From: Pseudomonas sp. ADAK13
Lineage (GTDB): Bacteria > Pseudomonadota > Gammaproteobacteria > Pseudomonadales > Pseudomonadaceae
Length of the DNA: 64,000 bases
Direction of reading: 5' to 3'
Assembly: GCF_012935715.1 (NCBI RefSeq)
Contig: NZ_CP052860.1
Span: 62,001 to 126,000, forward strand
Part shown: positions 27,619 through 36,784 of the stretch, in pieces
Layout: every line of letters starts with the position of its first letter
Position numbering within the stretch: position 1 is the first letter of the stretch
The notes under the pieces: model-generated
What the model was told of the DNA's origin: nothing
Seen by the model: only the letters and a program-made list of their open reading frames with translations
Databases searched by the model: none
Translations under genes and position numbers: made by a program

Positions 27619-28460
27619 ATTCAGTAATCCGCGGCAAATGGCTGGCCGCCCTGTGCCTGGTGCCCTTCGCCCTCTTCTTTATCGTGTTCGAGATCGCACC
27701 GCTGTTCTGGGTACTGGTCAGCAGCCTGCAATCGGAAGAGTTCGGTTGGGGCCTGGCCAACTTCAGCAAGATCGCCAATTCGAAGTTCTACCTGCAGGCC
27801 ATCCAGTACAGCCTGGAGATCAGTTTCTACTCCAGCGTGTTCGGGATCGTCATCGCAGTGCTGGGCAGTTACTCGCTGCGCCGGGTGGACGGGCGTCTGC
27901 GCAATTTCGTGACGGCCTTCGCCAACATGACCAGCAACTTTTCCGGTGTACCCCTGGCCTTCGCCTTCATTATCCTGCTGGGGTTCAACGGCAGCATCAC
28001 CATCATGCTCAAGCAGGCGGGGATCATTCAGGACTTCAACCTGTACTCCAAGACCGGCCTGATCATCCTTTATACCTACTTCCAGATTCCCCTCGGCGTG
28101 CTGCTGCTCTACCCGGCGTTTGACGCGCTGCGCGAAGACTGGCGCGAGTCGGCTTCGTTGCTCGGCGCGGATGGCTGGCAGTACTGGCGGCATATCGGCT
28201 TGCCGGTGCTGACCCCGGCGCTGCTGGGCACCTTCGTGATCCTGCTGGCCAACGCCCTCGGCGCCTACGCCACCGTGTACGCGCTGACCACCGGCAACTT
28301 CAACGTGCTGCCGATCCGCATCGCGGCGATGGTCTCCGGCGATATTTCCCTGGACCCGAACATGGCCAGCGCCCTGGCCGTGGTGCTGGTGGCGCTGATG
28401 ACCGTAGTGACGGTGGTCCATCAACTGCTGCTCAAGAGGAGCTACCATGTCTCGCGCTGA
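27615..28460 (+). CDS. ABC transporter permease 1
   Basis: A 281-residue inner-membrane permease (binding-protein-dependent type) with about six helices. The GTG at 27615 overlaps the stop of the hydrolase gene. The coupling loop DALREDWRESASLLGADGWQ (EAA-like) is at about residues 172-191. Its end overlaps the second permease by 14 bp. It forms the channel with permease 2, energised by the ATPase at 29244. Confidence 0.85.
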   Translation: MNSVIRGKWLAALCLVPFALFFIVFEIAPLFWVLVSSLQSEEFGWGLANFSKIANSKFYLQAIQYSLEISFYSSVFGIVIAVLGSYSLRRVDGRLRNFVTAFANMTSNFSGVPLAFAFIILLGFNGSITIMLKQAGIIQDFNLYSKTGLIILYTYFQIPLGVLLLYPAFDALREDWRESASLLGADGWQYWRHIGLPVLTPALLGTFVILLANALGAYATVYALTTGNFNVLPIRIAAMVSGDISLDPNMASALAVVLVALMTVVTVVHQLLLKRSYHVSR

Positions 28461-29247
28461 ACCTGGCTCGGCCGCCCTCTACCATCGCGTAGTGGTGTAC
28501 CTGTTGCTTGCGATCCTGGTGCTGCCGTTGCTCGGCACCCTGGTCTACTCCATCGCCAGCAGTTGGTCGGCGACCATCCTGCCCTCCGGTTTTACCTTCA
28601 AGTGGTACATCCAGTTGTGGAGTGACCCGCGCTTTCTGAATGCGTTCGGCCAGTCGTTGCTGGTGTGCGTGGGTGCGCTGATTTTGTCGGTGGTGCTGAT
28701 CCTGCCGCTGCTGTTCGTGGTGCATTACCACTTCCCCAAACTCGACGCCCTGATGAACATTCTGATCCTGCTGCCCTTCGCGGTGCCGCCGGTGGTGTCG
28801 TCGGTGGGACTGCTGCAACTCTACGGGTCGGGGCCGTTTGCGATGGTGGGTACGCCGTGGATTCTGATCGGTTGCTACTTCACCGTGGCATTGCCGTTCA
28901 TGTACCGGGCGATCACCAACAACCTGCAAGCGATCAACCTGCGCGACCTGATGGACGCCGCCCAACTGCTCGGCGCCAGCACCTTCCAGGCGGCGTTCCT
29001 GGTGGTGCTGCCCAACCTGCGCAAGGGCCTGATGGTGGCGTTGCTGCTGTCGTTCTCGTTCCTGTTCGGCGAGTTCGTGTTCGCCAACATCCTGGTGGGT
29101 ACTCGCTACGAGACCTTGCAGGTGTACCTCAACAATATGCGTAACAGCAGCGGCCACTTCACCAGTGCCCTGGTGATCTCCTATTTCTTCTTTGTGCTGG
29201 TGCTGACCTGGGCCGCCAACATCTTGAACAAGGACAAAAGCCAATGA
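28447..29247 (+). CDS. ABC transporter permease 2
   Basis: A 266-residue inner-membrane permease with about six helices and the EAA-like loop DLMDAAQLLGASTFQ. It begins inside the end of permease 1 and overlaps the ATPase gene by four bases, so the three are translationally coupled. Two separate permeases suggest a heterodimeric channel. Confidence 0.85.
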   Translation: MSRAEPGSAALYHRVVVYLLLAILVLPLLGTLVYSIASSWSATILPSGFTFKWYIQLWSDPRFLNAFGQSLLVCVGALILSVVLILPLLFVVHYHFPKLDALMNILILLPFAVPPVVSSVGLLQLYGSGPFAMVGTPWILIGCYFTVALPFMYRAITNNLQAINLRDLMDAAQLLGASTFQAAFLVVLPNLRKGLMVALLLSFSFLFGEFVFANILVGTRYETLQVYLNNMRNSSGHFTSALVISYFFFVLVLTWAANILNKDKSQ

Positions 29248-30233
29248 GCTTCGTCAGCGTCCAACACCTGCAAAAAGGCTACGCCGGCACGCCGGTCTTC
29301 AGCGACATCAACTGCGAGATCGCCAAGGGCGAATTCGTCACCCTGCTCGGCCCGTCCGGCTGCGGCAAGTCCACGCTGCTGCGCTGCATCGCCGGCCTGA
29401 CCTCGGTAGACAGCGGGAAAATCCTGCTGGACGGCCAGGACATCGTCCCGCTGAGCCCGCAGAAACGAAATATCGGCATGGTGTTCCAGAGCTACGCACT
29501 GTTCCCCAACATGACCGTGGAACAGAACGTCGCCTTCGGCCTGCGCATGCAGAAGGTCAATGCCGACGACAGCCACAAGCGCGTGCAGGAAGTGCTGCAA
29601 CTGGTGGAGTTGAAAGAGCTCGCCGGGCGCTACCCGCACCAGATGTCCGGCGGCCAGTGCCAGCGCGTAGCCCTCGCCCGCTCCCTGGTGACACGCCCGC
29701 GCCTGCTGTTGCTGGATGAGCCGTTGTCGGCCCTCGATGCGCGGATTCGCAAACACCTGCGTGAACAGATCCGCCAGATCCAGCGTGAGCTGGGCCTGAC
29801 CACCATCTTCGTGACCCATGACCAGGAAGAAGCCCTGACCATGTCCGACCGGATCTTCCTGATGAACCAGGGCAAGATCGTGCAGAGCGGCGATGCCGAG
29901 ACCCTCTACACCGCGCCGGTGGATGTGTTCGCCGCCGGGTTTATCGGCAACTACAACCTGCTTGACGCCGACAAGGCCAGCAAACTGTTGCAGCGCCCGA
30001 TCACCGGGCGCATCGCCATTCGCCCTGAAGCCATCGAGCTCAGCCGCAGCGGCGAGCTGGACGCCTTGGTGCGCAGCCACAGCCTGCTGGGCAACGTGAT
30101 TCGTTACCGCATCGAAGCCCGTGGGGTGGAACTGGTGGTGGATGTGCTCAACCGCTCGGCCGACGATTTGCACCCGGACGGCCAACGCCTGGCACTTTCC
30201 ATCGATCCCAGCGCGCTATGTGAGGTAGCCTGA
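29244..30233 (+). CDS. ABC transporter ATP-binding protein
   Basis: A 329-residue ATPase with Walker A (GPSGCGKST, about residue 34), the Q-loop, the signature MSGGQCQRVALARSL, Walker B (LLLLDEPLSALD) and the switch His in VTHDQEEAL. A C-terminal TOBE-like regulatory domain follows (about residues 240-329). The layout resembles the spermidine/iron/phosphonate (PotA-FbpC) group. It drives the importer formed by the two preceding permeases. Confidence 0.88.
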   Translation: MSFVSVQHLQKGYAGTPVFSDINCEIAKGEFVTLLGPSGCGKSTLLRCIAGLTSVDSGKILLDGQDIVPLSPQKRNIGMVFQSYALFPNMTVEQNVAFGLRMQKVNADDSHKRVQEVLQLVELKELAGRYPHQMSGGQCQRVALARSLVTRPRLLLLDEPLSALDARIRKHLREQIRQIQRELGLTTIFVTHDQEEALTMSDRIFLMNQGKIVQSGDAETLYTAPVDVFAAGFIGNYNLLDADKASKLLQRPITGRIAIRPEAIELSRSGELDALVRSHSLLGNVIRYRIEARGVELVVDVLNRSADDLHPDGQRLALSIDPSALCEVA

Positions 30234-30275
30234 GGGCATCCCGTTTAGACGACTTGAGTTGAGGAAGCACGACTG

Positions 30276-30929
30276 ATGGCTTTGGTAATTTTTGATCTGG
30301 ACGACACCCTGATCCACGGCGACTGCGCCACCCTGTGGAGCGAGCAGATGGGCCGCCTGGGCTGGGTGGATGGCGAGTCGTTCATGCGCAGGAACGACGA
30401 ACTGATGGCGGCCTACAGCCGCGGCGAACTGGCCATGGAAGATTTCATGGACTTCAGCCTGGAGCCGATGATCGGCCGCACGCCAGAAGAAATCGAGCAC
30501 CTTGTAGAGCCTTGGGTGGAAGACGTTATCGAGCCGCTGATCTACAGCGAAGCCACCAAGACCATCGCCCGGCACCGCCAGAACGGCGACCGGATCCTGG
30601 TGATCTCGGCGTCGGGCACACACCTGGTCAAGCCGATTGCGGCACGTATCGGCATTGATGAAGTGCTGGGGATCGAGTTGGACGTCGCCCATGGGGTGTA
30701 CAGCGGCAAGACCACCGGTGTGCTGACGTACCGTGAAGGCAAGATCACTCGCCTGATGGAATGGCTGGAGCAGGAAGGCGAGCATCTTGATGGCGCGTAC
30801 TTCTACTCGGATTCGCGCAATGACTTGCCGCTGTTGCTGAAGGTTGAGAACCCGCAGGTGGTTAATCCGGACCCGGTGTTGCGTGCTCATGCTGAACAGG
30901 CTGGGTGGCCGATTCATCATTGGGTCTGA
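30276..30929 (+). CDS. HAD-IB family phosphatase
   Basis: A 217-residue HAD-superfamily subfamily IB hydrolase. Motif I is IFDLDDTLIHGD, with the catalytic Asp pair near residues 6 and 8; motif II is VISASGTH; motif IV is FYSDSRNDLPLL. It follows the ABC operon by 42 bp with its own GAGG site and may finish phosphate release from the imported compound; alternatively it is a general phosphatase such as a serine-phosphate type. E4 begins 26 bp after the stop. Confidence 0.82.
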   Translation: MALVIFDLDDTLIHGDCATLWSEQMGRLGWVDGESFMRRNDELMAAYSRGELAMEDFMDFSLEPMIGRTPEEIEHLVEPWVEDVIEPLIYSEATKTIARHRQNGDRILVISASGTHLVKPIAARIGIDEVLGIELDVAHGVYSGKTTGVLTYREGKITRLMEWLEQEGEHLDGAYFYSDSRNDLPLLLKVENPQVVNPDPVLRAHAEQAGWPIHHWV

Positions 30930-30955
30930 GACTTCGCGCTGTTTTGAGGTGAGTG

Positions 30956-31486
30956 CATATCCGTTATTTAGGTAACGGCCGCTATGGGTTCCGCTCTTAC
31001 AGCGGCTCACTTTGGAAAAGCCCCAAAGTAAGCAAAGGGCTCTGCCCCGCCTGTCGGCACCTCGCTAAGGCTCGGTGTTCCCTCACTCCGGCATTGCTCC
31101 GCGGGCCGCCGCGACGGGGCGTCTCTGCCCCGGCGCGGCTAAACCGGCGTCCTGCCGGTTTACCCGCTCCTCAATCCCTGCGTTCGGCCTCGGGCTTATT
31201 GGGGCAGTCAGATCAAGATCAAAATCTACAGCACAGCGGCCTACAGGCCGGCTTGAGTGGTAGAAGCCAGATCAAAAGCCAAAGCGAAAGCCAAAGCGAA
31301 AGCCAAAGCTGAAACTGCTGCGGCTCTGCTTTTCTGTGGGAGCTGGCTTGCCTGCGATGCAGACACCTCGGTTTTTCAGGTACACCGAGGCGATGCCATC
31401 GCCGGCAAGCCAGCTCCTACAGTGGATCGTGCTCGCTTTAGATTTTGATCTTGCCTTTGCTTCACACCACTCAAGCCGGCCTGTAG
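30956..31486. repeat. Long inverted-arm element E4, left part (split by an insertion sequence)
   Basis: The left arm (about 30956-31262), six AAAGCC/AAAGCG hexamers (about 31274-31310), the REP doublet (about 31336-31424) and the first bases of the second arm. This copy lies in the opposite orientation to E1-E3 and E5, as judged by arm type. The element continues at 33149 after the IS, starting with the duplicated target GTAG. A stem in this arm (CGACGGGGC/GCCCCGGCG) has one unpaired change. Confidence 0.85.
31483..31486. other. 4-bp target duplication of IS copy 1 (left)
   Basis: GTAG, repeated at 33149-33152. Removing the IS and one GTAG restores the palindromic motif GGCCTGTAGGCC found intact in other E elements. 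Confidence 0.85.
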
Positions 31487-31551
31487 CCCCCGGTGTCAGG
31501 GTAGTTGTCGCGTCCACCGCTTTTTGAACACATTTCGGGGGCGGCAAGAGT

Positions 31552-32058
31552 ATGGTCATGCCTTTCTACTCAGATGAACGTAAAGCCGCACTGCTGAAAA
31601 TGATGCTTCCGCCCCTGAGCCTTTCAGCAGCGGAGGTCGCTCGCCGCGAAGGTTGCAGCGATATGTCTCTCCATTATTGGCGCAAACAAGCTGCTGCCAG
31701 AGGAACGCAATTGTCCGACGCTAAACAACCCGCCGAAAATTGGTCAGCCGAATCCAAACTGACGGTCATCATAGAGACCGGTTCGCTGTCGGAACTGGAG
31801 ATCGGTGAATATTGCCGAAGAAAAGGTATTTTTCCCGAGCAGATTACCGATTGGCGTAATGCGTTTATCGCCAGTAGCACCCAAAAACCAGCTGCGAAAA
31901 CGGCGAGTTCAGGGCAGTCACGGGATGATAAAAAAAGGATCCGTGAGCTTGAGCGCGAACTACGCCGCAAGGATGCGGCGCTGGCCGAGACGGCGGCGTT
32001 ACTGGTGCTGAGAAAAAAGCTCAATGCCTACTGGGGGAGCGACGACGAGGACAACTGA
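31552..32058 (+). CDS. IS3-family transposase OrfA (copy 1)
   Basis: A 168-residue DNA-binding subunit with an N-terminal helix-turn-helix (LSAAEVARREGCSDMSLHYW, about residues 22-41) and a C-terminal helical leucine-zipper-like region (RIRELERELRRKDAALAET) ending RKKLNAYWG. Near its end AGA-AAA-AAG contains the slippery motif A-AAA-AAG (32013-32019), which can shift ribosomes by -1 into the orfB frame to make OrfAB. Confidence 0.88.
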   Translation: MVMPFYSDERKAALLKMMLPPLSLSAAEVARREGCSDMSLHYWRKQAAARGTQLSDAKQPAENWSAESKLTVIIETGSLSELEIGEYCRRKGIFPEQITDWRNAFIASSTQKPAAKTASSGQSRDDKKRIRELERELRRKDAALAETAALLVLRKKLNAYWGSDDEDN

Positions 32059-32060
32059 CC

Positions 32061-33110
32061 TTGTTGCCAGAACGGTATTTACTCGTTGGTTGGCTCAATG
32101 AAGCCATCCTGGCGGGCGCCCGCAGGGCGCCTGCTTGTCAGGAGGTAGGCCTTTCACTGAGGACACTGCAACGCTGGAATTTGCCGGAAGAAATCTTGGC
32201 GGATGGGCGCACGACGACGCTCAGGCGGATGCCGAACAACGCACTCAGTGAGCTTGAACGGCAAAGTATCGTGACGCTGTGCAACAGCAAAACCTATGCG
32301 CATCTGCCGCCGAGCCAAATCGTGCCACAGCTGGCTGACGAGGGGCGTTACATGGCCTCGGAGGCGACATTTTATCGCGTACTGCACGCGGCAGGTCAGC
32401 AGCAACATCGCTCGCGTGCCAAGCGGCCGCATCGTCATGAGGCGCCCACGACTTATGCGGCGACCGCCGCCAATCAAGTGTGGTCATGGGACATCACTTA
32501 CTTGCCGTCACCGGTTCGCGGAAAGTTTTACTACCTCTATCTGATCGAGGATATCTACAGCCGGAAGGCGGTGGGTTGGGAAGTTTACGAAGCAGAAAGC
32601 GGTGAAAAAGCAGCCGCGTTGCTGCAACGAAGCGTGACTCAGGAAAAGTGTTGGCTCCAGCCGTTGGTGCTTCACTCGGACAACGGTGCGCCGATGAAAT
32701 CGTTAACGCTACTAACCAAGATGTACGACTTGGGCATCACGCCGTCTCGCGGTAGACCACGGGTCAGTAACGACAACCCGTACTCGGAATCGTTGTTCAG
32801 AACGCTGAAATACTGCCCGCAGTGGCCGCAGGACGGGTTTTCCAGCCTGGATGAGGCGCGTATCTGGGTAAGGAATTTTATGACCTGGTACAACACCGTG
32901 CACCGTCATAGTCGGATCCGCTTCGTGACACCCGCTCAACGTCACGAAGGGAAAGACCGGGAAATCTTGGCTCGCCGAGATGCGGTATACAGGCAAGCCA
33001 GAGAGAGAAGACCGGAAAGATGGTCAGGTGAGACACGCAACTGGAACCCTATCGGGACGGTGTATCTGAACCCTGAAAGGGAGCTGACAGTGGTGATAAA
33101 AGCCGCGTAG
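32061..33110 (+). CDS. IS3-family DDE transposase OrfB (copy 1)
   Basis: The catalytic part of the transposase, 349 residues if started at TTG 32061 (more likely made as the OrfAB frameshift fusion). HTH_21 segment first (about residues 30-110), then the rve integrase core with the DDE triad in WDITYLP, LHSDNGAPM and DNPYSESLFRTLKY. The C-terminal integrase-like domain is present. The frame is -1 relative to orfA and open from the slippery site onward, as in IS3-family elements with programmed frameshifting. Confidence 0.88.
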   Translation: MLPERYLLVGWLNEAILAGARRAPACQEVGLSLRTLQRWNLPEEILADGRTTTLRRMPNNALSELERQSIVTLCNSKTYAHLPPSQIVPQLADEGRYMASEATFYRVLHAAGQQQHRSRAKRPHRHEAPTTYAATAANQVWSWDITYLPSPVRGKFYYLYLIEDIYSRKAVGWEVYEAESGEKAAALLQRSVTQEKCWLQPLVLHSDNGAPMKSLTLLTKMYDLGITPSRGRPRVSNDNPYSESLFRTLKYCPQWPQDGFSSLDEARIWVRNFMTWYNTVHRHSRIRFVTPAQRHEGKDREILARRDAVYRQARERRPERWSGETRNWNPIGTVYLNPERELTVVIKAA

Positions 33111-33148
33111 TACGACGGTGAACGCGACAACTACCTTGAAAAACGCCG

Positions 33149-33446
33149 GTAGGCCGCTGTGCTGTTGATCTGCTTTTGATCTTGATCTTAGGCGCCCCGT
33201 TAAACCACGCTGGCCGAACGCAGGTAGTACGGAGCGGGTAAACCGGCAGGACGCCGGTTTAGCCGCGACGGGGCAGGGACGCCCCGTCGCGGCGGCCCGC
33301 GCAGTAGTACCGGAGAGAGGGCACACCGAGCCCAAGCGAGGTGCCGAGTGGTGGGGCAAGAGCGTTTTGCTTACTTTTGCGCTGTTCAAAAGTGAGCCGC
33401 TGTAAGAGCGGAACCCATATCAGCCATCACCCAAATAACGGATATA
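33149..33446. repeat. Long inverted-arm element E4, right part
   Basis: The second arm of E4, resuming with the duplicated GTAG and ending CCCAAATAACGGATATA. Without the IS and one GTAG copy, E4 would be about 825 bp, like the other family members. Its end lies 44 bp from the stop of the convergent quinone oxidoreductase gene. Confidence 0.85.
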
Positions 33447-33489
33447 CACCCAGCCCAACTCAACCCCAACACAAATGATGCATCTGAAA

Positions 33490-34452
33490 TCAGGTCAGAC
33501 TCTCGTCGATCACCAACACCAGCTTCCCGGAAATCTGATTGGTAGCCAGCTCCGCAAACGCAGCCTCGGCATCTTTGATAGGAAATGTCTTGGCCAGTTG
33601 CGGACTCAAACGGCCCTCGGCAAACAACGGCCATACATGCTGGCTCAAGTCACTGAACAGGTCAGCCTTGAACTGATCATCCCGGCTACGCAACGTCGAC
33701 CCCAACACCTGCACACGCTTGGCCAACACCTGCGCCAGGTCGAGCTGCGCCTCACGGCCGCCCATCAACCCAATCAACACCCAACGCCCATCACGAGCCG
33801 CAAGTTTCAGGTTCAGCGCCGCGTAGTTGCCACCCACCGGGTCAAGAATCACGTCAAACGGGCCAAAATCACTCAAGCTCTCGATGCCGTCGGTACGTAC
33901 CACACCGCCCTGGGCCCCCAGCGCTTCACAGTAGGCCAGGCGATCCGCCGAGCCAACGCTGACCCAGCATGGGCTGCCAAATGCCTTGCACAGCTGGATC
34001 GCCGCCGAGCCCACGCCGCTGGCGCCGGCATGCAACAACACCTTCTCGCCGGGCTTGAGGCCCGCCAACTGAAACAGGTTCAGCCACGCGGTGCTGTACA
34101 CCTCAGGCAACCCGGCCGCTTCGGCCAGGGATACGCCTTCCGGCACCGGCAGCACATGACGGGCATCCACCACCACTTCCTCGGCCATCCCGCCGCCGGC
34201 CAGCAGGGCGCAAACCCGGTCACCCAAGTGCCACGACGAACCGGCGCCGACTTCGCTGATCACCCCGGAACACTCCAGGCCCAGCACTTGGCTCGCGCCG
34301 GGAGGCGGAGGATAGAGCCCCGAACGCTGTAATAAATCGGCCCGATTCAGGCCCGCAGCCGCCACACGAATGCGTACTTGGCCTACATCGCATGTAGGAC
34401 TCGGCTCTTCTTGCCACTCCACATGACCTTCAACGCCTTGCAATGCTTTCAC
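33490..34452 (-). CDS. NAD(P)H quinone oxidoreductase (PIG3-like MDR)
   Basis: A 320-residue medium-chain reductase of the zinc-free quinone oxidoreductase group. It starts with GTG (MKALQGVEGHVEW) after GGAGG. NRADLLQRSGLYPPPPG is typical of PIG3-like enzymes; the NADP-binding loop is HAGASGVGSAAIQL. No zinc-binding cysteine cluster is seen. The role is probably NADPH-dependent reduction of quinones or enones. The stop lies 44 bp from E4. Confidence 0.87.
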   Translation of the reverse strand: MKALQGVEGHVEWQEEPSPTCDVGQVRIRVAAAGLNRADLLQRSGLYPPPPGASQVLGLECSGVISEVGAGSSWHLGDRVCALLAGGGMAEEVVVDARHVLPVPEGVSLAEAAGLPEVYSTAWLNLFQLAGLKPGEKVLLHAGASGVGSAAIQLCKAFGSPCWVSVGSADRLAYCEALGAQGGVVRTDGIESLSDFGPFDVILDPVGGNYAALNLKLAARDGRWVLIGLMGGREAQLDLAQVLAKRVQVLGSTLRSRDDQFKADLFSDLSQHVWPLFAEGRLSPQLAKTFPIKDAEAAFAELATNQISGKLVLVIDESLT

Positions 34453-34590
34453 AGTGCCTCCATAGTGAGTCTGGACTGAGCCCGTTGCTGTAGCGCCGGG
34501 CTTTTTGCATTATGCGACCGGCCCATATGGAACCGGCGACTTCAAAGACGGCCTAATATGCGTTATCAATTGCCCCCGCGTCGAATCAGC

Positions 34591-36672
34591 ATGAAGCATT
34601 TGTTCCCCAGCACCGCCCTCGCTCTTTTTATCGGTATCGGCCTTTTGCCGCTATCGAGCAATACGTTCGCAGCCAACAGCTGGGACAACCTTCAGCCTGA
34701 TCGCGATGAGGTGATTGCGAGCCTTAACGTCGTTGAGTTGCTCAAGCGCCATCATTACAGCAAGCCGCCGCTGGACGACGCTCGCTCGGTGATCATTTAC
34801 GACAGCTACCTCAAGCTGCTGGATCCCTCGCGCAGCTATTTCCTGGCCAGCGACATCACCGAGTTCGACAAGTGGAAGACGCAGTTTGACGACTTCCTCA
34901 AGAGCGGCGACCTGCAGCCCGGCTTCACCATCTACAAGCGCTACCTGGACCGCGTCAAGGCGCGCCTGGACTTCGCTATTGGTGAGCTGAACAAGGGCGT
35001 CGACAAATTCGATTTCACCAAGAAAGAGACCTTGCTGGTTGACCGCAAGGACGCTCCTTGGCTGACCACCGAAGCCGAGCTGGACGACCTGTGGCGCAAG
35101 CGCGTCAAGGATGAAGTCCTGCGCCTGAAGATCGCCGGCAAAGAGCCGAAGGCCATTCAGGAACTGTTGACCAAGCGCTACAAGAATCAGCTGGCACGTC
35201 TGGACCAGACCCGTGCCGAAGATATCTTCCAGGCCTACATCAACACCTTCGCGATGTCCTACGACCCGCACACCAATTATCTGTCGCCAGATAACGCGGA
35301 AAATTTCGATATCAACATGAGTCTGTCGCTGGAAGGCATCGGTGCCGTCCTGCAAAGCGATAACGACCAGGTGAAAATCGTGCGTCTGGTGCCGGCAGGT
35401 CCGGCCGACAAGACCAAGCAGGTCGCTCCGGCCGACAAGATCATCGGTGTGGCCCAGGCCGACAAAGAGATGGTCGACGTGGTCGGCTGGCGTCTGGACG
35501 AAGTGGTCAAGCTGATCCGCGGGCCGAAAGGCAGCGTGGTGCGCCTGGAAGTGATTCCGCACACCAACGCACCGAACGACCAGACCAGCAAAATCGTTTC
35601 GATTACTCGCGAAGCGGTGAAACTGGAAGACCAGGCGGTCAAGAAGTCGATCCTGAACCTCAAGCAGGATGGCAAGGACTACAAGCTGGGCGTGATTGAA
35701 ATCCCGGCCTTCTACCTGGACTTCAAAGCGTTCCGCGCCGGTGATCCGGACTACAAGAGCACCACCCGCGACGTCAAGAAACTGCTGACTGAGCTGCAGA
35801 AAGACAAAGTCGACGGCGTGGTCATCGACCTGCGCAACAACGGCGGCGGCTCCCTGCAGGAAGCCACCGAACTGACCAGTCTGTTTATCGACAAGGGTCC
35901 GACCGTGCTGGTGCGTAACGCTGACGGCCGTGTGGACGTGCTGGAAGACGAGAACCCGGGTGCCTTCTACAAAGGGCCAATGGCGTTGCTGGTCAACCGC
36001 CTCTCGGCGTCCGCTTCGGAGATTTTTGCCGGCGCGATGCAGGACTACCACCGCGCGCTGATCATCGGTGGCCAGACCTTCGGCAAAGGCACCGTGCAGA
36101 CCATTCAGCCGCTGAACCATGGCGAGCTGAAACTGACCCTGGCCAAGTTCTACCGGGTTTCCGGGCAGAGCACCCAGCATCAGGGCGTACTGCCGGATAT
36201 CGACTTCCCATCGATCATCGACACCAAGGAAATCGGCGAGAGCGCCCTGCCCGAGGCGATGCCGTGGGACACCATCCGTCCTGCGATCAAGCCGGCGGTG
36301 GACCCGTTCAAACCGTACGTGGCGCAGTTGAAAACTGATCACGAAGCCCGCTCCGCCAAGGATGCCGAGTTCATCTTTATCCGCGACAAATTGGCCCTGG
36401 CCAAGAAGTTGATGGAAGAGAAAACCGTCAGCCTCAACGAAGCCGACCGTCGTGCGCAGCACACCGACATCGAGAATCAGCAACTGGTGCTGGAGAACGC
36501 CCGCCGCAAGGCCAAAGGCGAAGCTCCACTCAAGGAACTGAAGAAAGAAGACGAAGACGCGATCGCCGCCGAGCCTGATAAAACCAAGCCGGAAGATGAT
36601 GCCTACCTGAGCGAGACCGGGCGCATCCTGCTGGATTACTTGAAAATCAGTAAGACGGTGGCCAAGCAGTAA
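34591..36672 (+). CDS. prc: Periplasmic tail-specific protease Prc
   Basis: A 693-residue S41 peptidase with a signal peptide (LFPSTALALFIGIGLLPLSS). A PDZ domain follows at about residues 240-330 (GIGAVLQSDNDQVKI), then the Ser-Lys protease core: Ser in SASASEIFAGA (near residue 480) and Lys in GQTFGKGTVQ. The ATG at 34591 is preferred because it begins at the signal peptide; an in-frame ATG at 34558 is an alternative. In P. aeruginosa this protein (AlgO) degrades truncated MucA and affects alginate production. An EAL-GGDEF gene follows after a terminator. Confidence 0.93.
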   Translation: MKHLFPSTALALFIGIGLLPLSSNTFAANSWDNLQPDRDEVIASLNVVELLKRHHYSKPPLDDARSVIIYDSYLKLLDPSRSYFLASDITEFDKWKTQFDDFLKSGDLQPGFTIYKRYLDRVKARLDFAIGELNKGVDKFDFTKKETLLVDRKDAPWLTTEAELDDLWRKRVKDEVLRLKIAGKEPKAIQELLTKRYKNQLARLDQTRAEDIFQAYINTFAMSYDPHTNYLSPDNAENFDINMSLSLEGIGAVLQSDNDQVKIVRLVPAGPADKTKQVAPADKIIGVAQADKEMVDVVGWRLDEVVKLIRGPKGSVVRLEVIPHTNAPNDQTSKIVSITREAVKLEDQAVKKSILNLKQDGKDYKLGVIEIPAFYLDFKAFRAGDPDYKSTTRDVKKLLTELQKDKVDGVVIDLRNNGGGSLQEATELTSLFIDKGPTVLVRNADGRVDVLEDENPGAFYKGPMALLVNRLSASASEIFAGAMQDYHRALIIGGQTFGKGTVQTIQPLNHGELKLTLAKFYRVSGQSTQHQGVLPDIDFPSIIDTKEIGESALPEAMPWDTIRPAIKPAVDPFKPYVAQLKTDHEARSAKDAEFIFIRDKLALAKKLMEEKTVSLNEADRRAQHTDIENQQLVLENARRKAKGEAPLKELKKEDEDAIAAEPDKTKPEDDAYLSETGRILLDYLKISKTVAKQ

Positions 36673-36740
36673 ATGATGGCGATTTAATGTGAACGCTCCC
36701 CGGAGTGTCATCAAATAGACATCATTCTGTCGTGAAATGA

Positions 36741-36769
36741 AGGACCTGCTTAAGCAGGTCCTTTTTTTT
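36741..36769 (+). terminator. Rho-independent terminator after prc
   Basis: AGGACCTGCT/AGCAGGTCCT stem followed by eight T residues. It shows that an apparent earlier start for the next gene (36737) lies inside a terminator, so that gene starts at 36785. Confidence 0.92.
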
Positions 36770-36784
36770 CGACCAGAGAAAATC

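Larger units (their letters stand above)
31487..33148 (+). mobile_element. IS3-family insertion sequence, copy 1 (intact)
   Basis: 1662 bp, bounded by GTAG duplications. Its left end starts CCCCCGGTGTCAGGGTAG and its right end finishes CTTGAAAAACGCCG. The two ends share the inverted segment GGTAGTTGTCGCGT-CACCG, starting 13 bases in. It encodes orfA and a DDE transposase orfB in the -1 frame. It lacks the TG...CA tips common in the IS3 family. A second nearly identical copy lies at 44703-46361. Both sit inside E elements in the same orientation but with different target duplications. Confidence 0.9.

Noticed and set aside
36737..36784. Earlier start for the EAL-GGDEF protein
   Set aside because: The upstream codons encode the two arms of a rho-independent terminator; ATG 36785 has AGAG upstream and the EAL domain begins just after.
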